A stretch of 64,000 bases of DNA from Ooceraea biroi (Eukaryota > Arthropoda > Insecta > Hymenoptera > Formicidae), in NCBI RefSeq assembly GCF_003672135.1, contig NC_039506.1:19004497-19068496 (forward strand). The letters are read 5' to 3'. The position numbers were made by a program, and so were the translations under genes. The notes beneath the pieces are model-generated. The model did no database searches. It was not told where the DNA came from and saw only the letters and a list, made by a program, of their open reading frames with translations. Below are positions 36,101 through 49,600 of the stretch, piece by piece (positions within the stretch are counted from its first letter, which is position 1; the number at the start of each line of letters is the position of its first letter).

Positions 36101-39100
36101 GCCAAAGCGTGAGCTGTTGTCGTTACGCACGGTCTTCGCGTTACCTGCACAAGTTAGATGTATCTGATTAATCGACGCGTCGATTCAATATTGAAATACT
36201 CACAGATTACAATCAGTCAATTTCTCAGAGAAACTAAAAAATGTCATAAATGCAGGCATTTCACTAATACAGAAATAAATTAATAAAAAATAAAAGATGA
36301 TCCATATATATAAAAATAATAATCTTCTTTATTAAAATTGAAAATATAAATCAGAATAATCCTTCTTTTTGTCGAAAGTCGTTGTTTACGAGATTTTTGT
36401 ATAATTTTTGAAAGAAAACATGAAATATAAAAGGACACGTTGCTAAGCTTTTGAACTTTTGAATAAAAGTTTGCTATTTTTTCTGATTTATTTAAGTGGA
36501 AGCAGAGGTCGAGAACGAGTCGCGAAGATAAGTGGCTCCGAAAATGAAGCTACAGTATCATTATTTCATGTAAATGAATGGTCGACGTCAGTCTGACGTG
36601 TTTTATTCATAAAACCTCTTTCCCTCGTGACCCACTTCGTTCCCCTCGCCGTTGCATTTAACACCTGAGTTGCTGCCGCGCTCGCAGCCAGAGCTCGACT
36701 GATGAATCGCGACTGCTTATCCGAACGCGATTAGGATCTATTGTCTTCGTGTGCATTTTCCACTCAAAGGCAGAGCGCCAATCTGCACCGTGGAACCTGT
36801 TGTCGCGAATTCCACCGGAAGCCAAACTGAATCTTGACGGAAGTTAATTCGCTGTTCGTTCGGTACTTTCACAATTTTACGTATCACTTTGCGGGCAACG
36901 TGTTTCAAACTCATCCTAAACAAATTCCCATTTAAAGACTTCTCAATTGACTTGCAATCAATTTTGTTACTGAACATCCAGGAAAACCAGAATCTACGTT
37001 TTAATAATAAATCTTCTTCATATCACGAGATCAATCCTTAAAATAACTGTAACGTGGTATCTTTTTACTGAATCGAGTGCACAATAAACACGCCAACCGG
37101 ATTTCGTTATAAACGCTGTTCTATCGCTTTCAACTGACCAATAAAAGAGATATATAAAGCGTTACTAAATTTTTGAAATGGACAAATCGACAAATTTCCC
37201 ACACAGAAAATTCCCGATTCACAAATTTGAATGGAACAATCTATGCACTAAAATAATGCTACAATATATCGAAGCTGACAAAAGCGACTGCTCGTTAATG
37301 TCTCTCGTTCAAGTGGATATCATGCGCTGCTCGATCATTACCGAACGCCTCGAGGATGGTGTTGGCCTCCAGGATCTGCTGCTCCACCCAGGTATCGACG
37401 TTGCTGGTGACCGAGCACAGGTACTGCAAGATGAACTTTGTGGTCTCGGTCTTGCCGGCTCCGCTCTCGCCGGATATCACGCAGGACTGGTTGCTGTCGG
37501 TGTCCTGGAGCGACTTGTATGCCGCTTCCGCCAGGGCGAACACGTGCGGCTCCAGGGCGCCCATCTTCTGCCCGTGGTATCGATTCACGTACTCCTGCGA
37601 AAAGACGGCGTTAGGACGCTCTTTGGTGAAACGGAGTTCCGGTCGTTAACGAGGTACCGCCGCCGCTGCCATTCTCTGCGCAGAAGGGGGTGGCCGGAGG
37701 CTTTTAAAAGCCCCCGGGTCTCCGAATTCGCGAGCGGCGGTGGTGCAAGAAAGGCGAGGTCAATCTATTCTCGAATGTAACGTACAGGAAAGCTTCACGG
37801 ACACTCGCATACACAGCTGGTGAAAAGCGAACGAATTATGGTCTTTTAAAAGACCGCCGCGAGGCCGTCGAGGGGACTCGTAAATCGTTCTGGATGGGGA
37901 GTTTGCGAAATCTTACGTTTCTAGGGAATCAAACAGCAAAAATAAACGTTTCAGGATTGTCAAATAAAAAATTTAAGGAAAAATAGACATTATGCTGTAT
38001 ATTTATTCAAGTATAAAACTTTTATACTTGAAATTGTACCTGTTTACATAACTAATTTAAAACTATATTTAATTATACCGTTGTATTATATTACTATATA
38101 TATTTTCCTATATTGCGCGCGCGCATGTGTGTTTTATATAATAGATATATATTATAAAAATAATAAATATATATTATAACAATATATATCTATATATAAT
38201 ATATAATATGTAAATATATATCTAGAATAATAATAGATACATATTATAACAATATTCTATACGCTATTCTAATATCTAATATACGTGGTAAGACATCGCG
38301 AAAGAAGAAATCCTCGCACAGTCCGCGGATTTTTCAACCGCCCTTAGGTGCAGACAGGAAAATACGGGGTGTTGGGACCTTCGCGTGTACGATAACGTCG
38401 CGATAATCCGCGATAGCCGAACCGAAAATGTGGGCGCGGGTGTATCCCATCAGCCCCGGTAACCCGATTAATCGCGACACACACACACGCACACACGCGT
38501 GTACGCACAGCAGCCAACACATACACACTCATGCACTCATAGGCGCGTGCATCGACGACCGAGTTTCATCGCAACCCTCATCCGTGCCTTTTCCCCCGGG
38601 GGACGTAGGTGAGCGTAGACGATGAATGTGCACACATGGTGCACACATACACACACGGGAACTCCGCACGCTGCCTGGGCGGCCACCTCGCTATTAGCCG
38701 GCTCTGTTAGGTCTCGGCAACCCGAAGTAGCGCAACCCAGTTTCGCGTCGGACTCGAGCCTGCCTCGAGCGAGCGTATTCCGATGCGCACTCGCGAATTC
38801 ACATGCTGTAAGCGGGCAAAATGCGCTCGCCTGGAAGCGCCGCGATACCACGCGGGGGTGCACGCTGATACGTTGCGACGGATTTCCAGTTCTCGGCTCG
38901 AAAGTACAAGATCGATGTACGATTCCAGGCGAATGAGGAATTAGAAACGAGAACCGTTTGAATTAATTGCTTTCCTGAAACAGCGTGCGAACGCTGCGAT
39001 TCGCAGGGACGATCCGATTCCACAAGATACCTATTTTAAAAATCGCGTGAAAAAAGACCTAAAGAATTTTTTTGTTTCTGATTATAGACTGCTCCAGTCT

Positions 39101-42100
39101 AACGTTTCGATATTTATAACATTGAATATTGTTAATCGAAGCATTGGAGAAAATTCAAATGTTTTGGACAATAATTCTCGATTAAGCCAGTTAAAATACG
39201 TTCAATTTATATCTAAGATTCATGAATAAATGTTTTTATGGTTTAATTTTTTTCTTATCTTGTAGCGTAATAATTTCAGGTTGCAGACTCGTTCTGAATG
39301 TTAATTTTTGTATACTGCTGCAGAGCGGTTGAAGATGTGCGCCGAGACAACGCTAGCGAGCTATTTTCGATAGAAATTATCTCGAGGTATATTTGTGAAG
39401 ATACGTCGCCCAAGATAAGCCGCAGCGCGGTCGCAAGCCTTTAAGAAAATAAGCGGAGATATAAAAATATCTCGTGTGGAAGGACGCGTTCCAGGTGGCG
39501 GTGCTCCGGAAGTTTCGACACTTCTTATTTGCTTCTTCGAAGAAGATATACGGGGACTGCATCCACGCACAAGTATCCACAAATACCTACCACATCGTAT
39601 AATACGAAACTCGAAGTAAAGGAACGACATTGCAAGCACCGTATCTTATCTTCTTTTGAACTCGATTCTTCCACGCTCCCGAACTTTACAATTTGCTTCT
39701 ACGCTTTCAGCACTTTCCAAACCATTCGTTAAATGCACAGTCGCAATAAAACTTCACAGGGACAATAAAAATTTTATATACTTCCTGTTCGGCGAGTTTT
39801 TATTTAAAATGTATGATTTGATGTCGATAACATCGAATTGATCAAAACACATTATTAAATCTGCATTATGAAATCTATCATCTACTATTATAGAAGGGAA
39901 CGCGAATGAAAAAGTGAAAGAGAGAGAAAGTAAAAGCCGGAATGATTGATGATCTTTTGGCCATGTCTAGGATCGTTTGACATGGCGTGTGATAAAACAA
40001 ACGCGATGCAGGAGAGCAAAGTTGGCAAATGCGGCGTATGAAAGCGAGCGTGGCTTCTGACAAAAGCAAGAGAGAGAGAGAGTGTGTGTGTGTGGCTTGT
40101 GACAAAAGCAAATACTGCTGAAGTGAAGTTTTGGAAGATGGCTGGAATAGGTGTCTATACGTGATTGAAAAATAAGAATGTGTGGCGTGGAACAAAAGAA
40201 CGAGCGTTTGAGAACAAAGTAGCAGTGTACAGTGACGTTCTAGAGAGTGTATTTCAGAGTGTGCTCCAGAGAGAGTCAGAATTAGAGAGTTGTGAGACAG
40301 TTGCGACGAGTACCTCTGTGCGCTTCTATTAAACTATTATTACTCGTGTCACCACCGCGAATAAATTATCCCGCACTTTACATTATAAATATCATTACAA
40401 GAAATTTGGGTCGCATTCCGATGAAATTCTAGATAAAATTACTTGAATTTTCTCCCAGAAGGACAAATCGAAGACTTCTTAAATAAAAAAGTATAAAGAA
40501 TAAAAAAGTCCAGAGACTCAAGGTTAGATAAAAAATTAAATAAAATTACTTCGATGCTTTTATCTCGTGCTTATATACACATTCTGAGTCTCACATTAAA
40601 TTCTCTTCTTGGGTACCAGAATCCTGAGGTCGCCTCCTCAGCGACCTAATATATAAAATAACGATATGTAAATACATAAGAGAATACGGTTTCCCTTTCC
40701 GACACGCTTGAACGCGCGCGGTGTCTAAGGACTGCACTTGTTCAACCAGACGTTTATTTAACCGGTCGCTGTTTTCAACCGAGCCCGTCCCGTCCCGTCC
40801 CGTCGTCTCCAATACTCCGGAGACGGAGGCGCAAAGGGACGATTCCTCGTTCCATTTCGTTAGTGGGTCACGTCCATCGATCAGTATCGTCTACGAGGGA
40901 ATCGAGCGCGTGTCAACGCTCTGGCGGGAAAAACCGGAGCAGATTTCCCGCCGCGTTCCGCTCGCGCGGAGCGATCCGCGCCGAGACATCCCTCGTGGAC
41001 GACTGGTGACTTGCTGGTACACGCGTTCATCAGTTCACGCATGCATGGCTTTTCGTTGGTCGAAATTTAATTCCCTCTTTTCTATTCCTCATGTTCTATT
41101 CCGTGTTCCTTATTCCTCTCGTTGCGTCTGGGCCCTTAAGTTTTTTTACATGTCGCCGCCCTTAACGGCGGGTGATCCGTTTGCCCTGAATATAGCCGAG
41201 GATCGCGCCGTGTTTCTGATACGTCTCCACAAAGGCGGCACGTTTGCAGCGGGCATTCAACCACCAATGGGTATACAGGATCTAGCGCGGGATCTGTGAT
41301 TGAAACGGGTCGACCCACTTTCCGCGTCCGCCCGTTCCCGATTATTACAAGTGTTGACTGTTCATTAAACTATCTACCGTGGGGCGATCGTCGGCCAGCC
41401 AATCGATCGACCTGAAATTGGATCACGTGGTTGACCGACCAAGGCTACGAAAAATAACACAGATTGTTTTTTTTCTGCTATTTTAGTGTTCTACACATGC
41501 GCGTGTACGCACTGAAAGTAAATCGGTGCTTGAGTCTACCATTGCGTACTGACAATGAAATGATTATAGTTATTTTTAATAATAATTGCAATAAATTTGT
41601 TATAATTACAGTTTACAAAGATTTATAAAAATATTGTTGATGCTGAAAGTCGCTGTAAATTAACGTCATTGTACCACTGTCCAACTAACAATAACTATAA
41701 GCTTTTTATAGTGGGAATTATAAGTTATTACACACACATACATGCATCGTGTGAAAAACTAAAACAATGTAATAATATAATGAGTAATTAAATATAATTA
41801 ATAAAGATAATTAAATTTTCCGTCGATCAAGGGACGAGGGATGCATAGAATTTTTATGTCAGGGCTGTTATCTGCGTTGCTGGGACAATAAACGTTCATG
41901 TAATCGCATTACGGTCATGCAACCATCGACGCGATCAGTGCAGTTAATAAAAGCCCCAGACAAGTTCTTTGTATTTTCCGCCCATTAATATCGGCAACTA
42001 TTTGCGCGACTTTGATTGCGGGTGATAGTGTCAAACATCCACCTCGACATCAATCAGAGCAAAATATTTGTTTACTTATCGATCAACGGAGCGGTCTTAT

Positions 42101-45100
42101 ATGTGTACGCGACGATATCGCGTAACGATGTAACGACGAAACGGTAAAAATTGCGAAATCACATCAATTTCCGCTCATTCGAGTAACAAGTCGATGCTCG
42201 TTCGATTTCGATATTACCAATCTGTGTAAAAAAGATAGTGCAATAAAATCTGGTAAAATACACAAATGGTACGTGTGTCACTAAATTTTTACTAGCATTA
42301 AAACCAGGCGCCAAATTTATATTGCTGATATGAAGAGCGATGGTGAATCGAGCGCGAATAATGTTTTTATCGAATAAAAAATTACGATAAAAAAGAAAAA
42401 TCGTTTCGGGGAAGTTCGGCATGATAAGTAAAAATGGAAATGCGCTGAAAAACAAAATTAATGAAACCGATGAAATCGATATCAATCAATCAAATATAGT
42501 GCGCGTTTAGTTCTTTCGCTAGAAGTGTCCGATGTATGCATGTCCTGTCAGATTTGATGAGTCTGCAATAAAAGCGTGTAAAATATTCGCTGCACAATCG
42601 TATGAAACTTCCCATTATAATTTTATATAACACGTATGATAATTACACAGAAACAATATGCAAATTTACCACCAGCGAACCACCATGACTGCAATCCGCG
42701 TTTATATTTTATTAATCAACAATTTTGACAAACTTTTTTCACGTGTTTTTAACTCCTAACTACGTGCGATAAAAAATTATCCCACGCATGCAATATCCGC
42801 TTATAACTCACGCGATAAATTTTTATCCCATGAAGATAGTTACGTAGCCAAAAATATCAAAGGTAGTTAAGGGGATGCTGGAGTTGCTAGTGAACTATTT
42901 TTTCACTATAGCGATGGTAATTGCAGTTTCGAAAATTCTCTTTATTGCTTGTGCAGAATAAAAAATCCTTTTCCACAAATGAAGTATAGATAGAAAGAAA
43001 GCCCGCTCTACAGGACTTTATATTCAAAATGGAAAAAAGTTAGAAAAGACAAATGCAAGTTTTTAACTTTTTTCCATTTTGAATATAAAGTCCTGTAGAG
43101 CGGGCTTTCTTTCTATCTATACTTCATTTGTGGAAAAGGATTTTTTATTCTGCACAAGCAATAAAGAGAATTTTCGAAACTGCAATTACCATCGCTATAG
43201 TGAAAAAATAGTTCACTAGCAACTCCAGCATCCCCTTAAGAGTTAAAGAAATTTAAGCTAAAATCAGAATTACCCCCTCAACAAATCTGCCATAAATATC
43301 GTTAACGCAAATTTCGAATGTACACGTCATGAAATTTGTTACATTTACTATAATGTTCACTATAAATGAATATATCAAGTCGAGATCGCGATTTATGTCT
43401 AGATCATTGTGATCCTCATCCCCAAGGATCGAAGGGGGATACCCAGGACACTGAAACGTGTACTGTCGGCTCCGCGACGAGACCGGGCAGTCACGGCGAG
43501 TCCCGAATCCGATCCGCGCGCTTCGGCGCGATCAATAACATGGGGCGTGCACCACCACGGCGTGCCACCCTTTTCCTTCTGGCCCCGGCAGGGGTCCTTG
43601 GTACCTTGGTCGGCGGTACCCCCGCTGATCCCCGCAAAACACGCGTGAATGTCCCTAGCACGCAGATGTCCAGGAAAGAATAACACGCGGTCACGTTAAT
43701 CTGCTTTGATCTGCGTATTTTCCTCTTTCCAAATTTTGTTTGTTAACTTTACCATTTATTGCGTCAAATTATTGTTGTCACTTCAAATCATTTTAATTCG
43801 AGTGGAATTCGAGTTATCGAGATTATATAGCCTCGAGATATGATGGAACGCTAATAAAAACGGCCGATTCCTCTTCTTCTCGATTTTACCGCGTCATCCG
43901 TTTAAAAAACCCTCTCCGACGAGTACACATCGTGTGTGTTTATAGATAGGCGCAATAAAACGTGCGGCGCGTCCGAGGCTCGTGAACCCGTGGCCGAATA
44001 CGAGACAAAGTAAATTTTATCGGGCTGCACTCCAACTCCGGCGGTTCCCACCGTCCAATCCAATTTGCGCTTCGCACGCATCGCTGCACGGCGCTTGCTG
44101 CGACGTAAACGCGCGACTGCACAGAATAATATTTGAAGATCGTTTCTTTTAAAATCCAGAAGAGGTCCGCCATTCCTCTTTCTCGTGCTTCACGTGGCGA
44201 AATTGCAAGCACAAACGTCTCTTCCCCGAACTTCTCTCCCTCGCCTCGTAAAAGATTATTAAATACATGCCGCGCGAGAAAAACGACGCCTCCTTTATCC
44301 AGCAAAAGCTTAATGTAATACATAATAAAATGTAATAATTAATACATAATATCAAATGTTAATAATAATGGTAATAATAATAATAATATAAACACTCGTC
44401 TCTAGATACGGAATATCCGTAAAGTATTGTCTTACTAACTTTATCAAAATATTTTCATCGACTTTAAATTCCATTAGAATTATTCCATATAAACTTTCAA
44501 ATTTCGGCTTTCCTCAAAAAGTCTAAATTCATCTAGATTACGATCTATTACTCTTGATTTATTCTATTCTTGGTTTTCCACGTGAGAATTTTTCTTCCGA
44601 GAAACCTGTTTCTCGCCGCATGCAGGATTATATTCTTTCCCCTCATTTGCGTATTCCGCAAACGGAGTGGCTGTCATTATTGCTATTAGTATTCCATCGA
44701 AATAATTCGCTCTCTGATCACGGTGCACCGTTCACCGACCGTATCGACGATGGATCCGCGGCACGCGAAGCGGGCCAAGCAGCGGAACCACGTGCACCCT
44801 AAAATAGATGTGAAGGGATGTGAAGGGGAAACAGAGAGGGAGAGGGAGAGAGACAAACAGAGATAAATAGAGGGACTGCTAAATAAAGTGCATTGCTCGA
44901 TTATCACAGGGCGTGCACTTAGCGTGCCACCAGATAAACGGGAAAACGCGAACGAGGGGGAAATGCATTGCCCTCGACACGTTCGCCTTCGATTGCCGTC
45001 GCCGCCGTCGCCGCGTTGAGAACAGAACTCGTCGCCGAGCAGATAAGGGCCCGCGCAAATGAGCGGCTCGGTCGCTCACTAATTGTTGGCGTTATCGTAA

Positions 45101-46612
45101 CCGGCGGCGTGGGCTGAAGGGAACAAGTCGAGCGTGCCTATCGCGCGGCTTTCGCGTCGCCATCGGCGCGACCTAGAAAAATCCGTCCGTCGCGAAGCAG
45201 CCGCGCGCCACGTCGGGTTTTGCCGAGTTATCGCGGCGTAAGCACGTCCGCGGCTTCCGTTTCCTGTTTTCGGGCCTCCAGTGACCGACCGCGGTGGTAA
45301 AAAGCGCTTCACCTCGCGCGGATTTCTTCGTCCCCGCGAGACGACCTCACACACCGCGATAATCGGGCGCATGCGCGCGCACGCGAATTGCACGCGTGCA
45401 CGCGACGAGGAAGTGCACTGCAACCACCGGATACATGGCGGGCCCGCGTGAGGGAGACCTCGCGGTTCAACCCCTTCCTGCGGCTGTTATCGTAAACACG
45501 TACTTCAACTGCACTTGACGTTTCAGCTCTCTCTTTTTTAGCCTCTCGTTGACAGTCAGATGTCAAATGTCGGTAATCACGCGTATTGTTCTTAATTATA
45601 GCGAATTGGATAAATTTTTTATCTTTGCGGAATTTTATTAGTAAAATTAGTTTTCAAATTAGAGGAGAATCCCCTATTATGAGATATGCTCCTAATATGA
45701 GATAATGGGGTTTCTGCTAAACTAGTGAGCACTATCTGTTAGTTCCACCATGAACTTATTACTCTTGGTGTGAAATGTATTTAGTGAAAAATTCATTGTT
45801 CGTTATTGCGTTTAGCCTTTGCAAGAAAAGGTTTGTGAAATTGTGAACATGTCAAAGTAACTTGGGGTTAGTCTTTAAACCTTGTTTATTATATAATAAA
45901 GAAATGGTTGGCAATAAATTCAGTATGCAATGATAGAGTAGAATCGTAGTAACAGGAAAATACGCAATTTGTTGAATTGCTTAATTGTAGAAGTTAGATT
46001 TCATGATCGCGGAACCGCTAGGCGTGTGGCTCGTATAATGAGATATTCAGGGTACTCTTAATATGAGATAATTATTGCTCGAATATGAAGATTATGCAGT
46101 ATAATAAAAAGAAAGAAAATACTACTTAAGGTTAAAGAAACGTTAATACGAATTTGTATTACGAATTTTTGTGTATTTAATTTTTATATAATCTGACTAT
46201 GGAGGTTAGAGAAACGAGGATGCGTCGACAGTGGAATCGTGAAGATTTGGCGAAGGCTGTGGCAGCAGTATTTTTATAAAACTATCTAATAAAGTTTTTT
46301 AATTGCAATAATAATGTATTTTGCACTTTTAACACCGATTTCTCGAGGTATCTTATATTAGGAGCACACTTTCTCGATCCTGCGTAAAGCTCTTTTTTCA
46401 AATTTGTTTAATTTTCAGAAACAATAATATTTAAATTAGATTTTTCATTTCACCAACCTAAAGCTTATTAAATTCTCTTCAAGATAACGTATTACATTTT
46501 TAAATTCTGCCTATAGATTTCCTTACATTCGGCAAAATCGATATGGTATCTCATAATCGAGGACTTTCCTCTACCATTTGTAATATAATAAAAAGTAAAA
46601 GATCATTTCTCT

Positions 46613-46674
<62 letters not shown>

Positions 46675-49600
46675 CTCTCTCTCTGTATTCTTTCTTAAAT
46701 TTTTTCAGTTTTGTTTATCTTTTTCATAAGAACGTAATTAAGATATGGAAATGTTGGTGTCTAACTTTCTGTCGCAATGTTCCTGAATACCTTCCACTGA
46801 ATACTAAACTCACACAGATATAAACTGTCTGTCGATTTAATTTATTTATATTTCATTTCGAGTAAGGATATTTCAGAGAGTCATGAAAGTTTCATAAAAT
46901 CGTTGTCGCGAAACTTCCTCGCGACGTTTACGTTGCATTATCAAACCGAGGATTTGTTAAACAGACCGCAGCTGCCTTTCCTCTTCGTATGCACCGTTGC
47001 TGACACAAGAAAAAGAAGGAGACAAAGACTCTCTGAAAAAGAGCAAGAGAGAGAGAGAGAGAGAAAAAGAGAGAGAGAGAGAGACAGGGAGGATTACCGC
47101 ATGCAAAAGTGCGTCGGAAGATAGCGAGACAGCAGTTTTAATCTTTCAGCTCGCGAGCGGTTTATCTCCGAGGGCCGAGGACTGACACGTGCACAGTAGT
47201 ACGCATCCCTTTTTCCTTCGCCTTCCATCGCGGGCGACAGCGTCACGCATTGTGCCTGATATTTACTATTCCTCGCCGGTGCTTCCGGTTTTTGTCAGCC
47301 GCAGGAAACGCAGTCGCGCGCGCTTCGTGCACACGAGCCGGCAATCCATCGAGCCGGCCGGGGCCCCTATCGATCTCACGTCGTCTGCCGATAATATTCG
47401 TCGTGTCGGCCGTGTACCCTCGCCTGAATGAATACGTTCTTTTTCTCCTCTCTCTTTCTCGCTCTCTTCCTGCATCTCGATTCGGTAGGACACGCCGACC
47501 GCTGGAGAAATAACTTTGTCAAAATCGCCAAGAGCGATCGGTATTAGTCTTCCGCTTACGCCGTTGTTGTATGCGATAAACATTATTGCGTAGTAATATG
47601 CTACTCTTACGTCAATCCCCGTGTAATCCTTGCAATACTTTATCTTTTTTATGTACTCCAATATATTGCTTTTTATTGTTTTATTATTGTTCTGGCAATA
47701 ATGCTCTGTTGATTTTATTTTGCATGTTATTTTCAATAGTAACAATGCGACTAAAGTATGATAAAGAGCGTGAAAAGCAGAGAGACAGGGCCTTTTAAAT
47801 CTCGATATCTTGTTGTCTTCTAAAATTCACGCTCCGTGCTATTCAATCGCACGTGATTCCATCTCGATATCTCTCATTTTTCGCAATACATTAATCATAT
47901 CTAATTATATCGATTTAAAATTAATTATATAATACCTAACTGCAAAATAAAATATCTATACATAATCAAAATAAAATGATCTATCTAATACACAAATTAT
48001 CTAACACTATGATATAAATACTACAATTAACGTTTTCTTAAATAATAATATAATTACATAATATGATAACTCACATTCGTGTAGATGTCCACTTCCTTGT
48101 ACGGGTTCACAGCCACCAAGATGGATCCCGTGTACGTCTGTGATAACATCTGTGTTAAGGAATATAGCGGTTCCAGCGGTGCGCTTCATTAAACATTCAT
48201 CAGTCTCTGTTGAATATTAACTACTACATCATCGTGTATGTGTGTGTGTTCGTGGGCGCCACCGACTGAAAAGTGCCGCTGACATTTTTCCGCGTTCACA
48301 GTCGCGTGAACGCGCCCTTTGCATCACAATGCGACGAAGGGATCGTCATCGATGCGGGCTCTTCGCGTAAAGTGCAGCACACACGGGGAGCATAAAAGAA
48401 AATGCGGAAAATAAGTTCAAACCGAGCGAAAAAAAAGGAAAGAACGCGTGACCTTTTCGACGTTTTTCAACGTTTTCCGCGAAGCGCGAGCGGGAAGCTG
48501 TGTTGCCGGCCCACTTTTATTGCTTGCGCCGTAAAGGGGAAAAGTGCCGGTGGTAATCAAGCGTGCAACGCCGTCGCCGAGTTCTACAGGGTGTATTTCG
48601 CGAGCGCGCACCATTAACCATGGATTTTTTAATCAGTTCGCGAGCGGATCCAATTTAATCTCGTGATTTACCGAGAGTTTCTAGCTTGGAAATGGCGTAA
48701 TTAATTAATGCAGTCAGAACGTTGCCAAAGCGAAATCAGGCCAAGATTCATAGGAGAAATAATTCCGTGCGCAGAATCTTGCTTACTTCATTTCGTACCT
48801 TAATTTGGAATCTCGCTTTCATCCCTCATCGACATTACTTGTAACTCGAGATACGGAGATCGACAGTTTCGACGGTTTCATTACGGTCGAGCTTGATTGA
48901 ACCCGGTCAGATTTACCTCGCCAAGTGGAGTAAATTTATCTGAGCATCGCTCCGTAACATGGTGCATAAAAATGCAGTAACAGCTGTGAGTTCTGAAAAA
49001 TAATATTCATGCTGACACAGACTCGGAATTGCAGCGTACGATTCTACGATCGCAGGAATATCGCCAAGAAAATCTCTAGGGAGAGAGAGAAAGGAAAAGA
49101 GAGAGAACAGAATAGAGCATCCCTTGCATAATAATCCGAAGATGACATGATTTCGCTGGCGCAAGGGGGAGAGGGACGTGCTCCGCGCATAATGACGTCA
49201 GGCTCGGGGGGTCGCCCATAAGAGGGATGACTCATAGCCGCACCGTTAACAAAAGGGGGTGGTACACCTATAACTGTACCCTTCTGTAACATTTGAGACC
49301 GGCTAGGGTGATGATCTACGACCGGAGGTTTGAAACTCATTTCAGCCGATAGTAAAGTTTAATCCCTTAGCGCCTGAATATTGCCATTTGAAAAAAAGAT
49401 ATGTAGTACATAGAAGTAAATCGGGTAAATAATAATTTATTTGCATTTCTGCATTTTTGAAGAATTATGAAAGCAAGAAGTTTTCTTAAAACGAAACACT
49501 GTCCCCTCAAGAATTATGGTTTTATAATTAAAACGGACTGCAATGAGATACAGACATAGAAGTAATTAAGAAATTAAATATTAATTAAAAATCTATATAT

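Noticed and set aside
39990..40420. LTR-like region (AATAAA-like and ACCACCGCGAATAAATTATC sequences, repeated TGTGGC-TGACAAAAG motifs)
   Set aside because: No second LTR, primer-binding site or gag/pol frame could be found.
43400..43690. Open frames on both strands in a CpG-rich patch, with the look of a LINE 5' region
   Set aside because: No diagnostic motif; composition alone explains the frames.
46037..46075. Possible CRISPR-like spaced repeats (TATGAGATA)
   Set aside because: Irregular spacing and mixed orientation inside a TIR element in a eukaryotic genome; better explained as transposon subterminal motifs.
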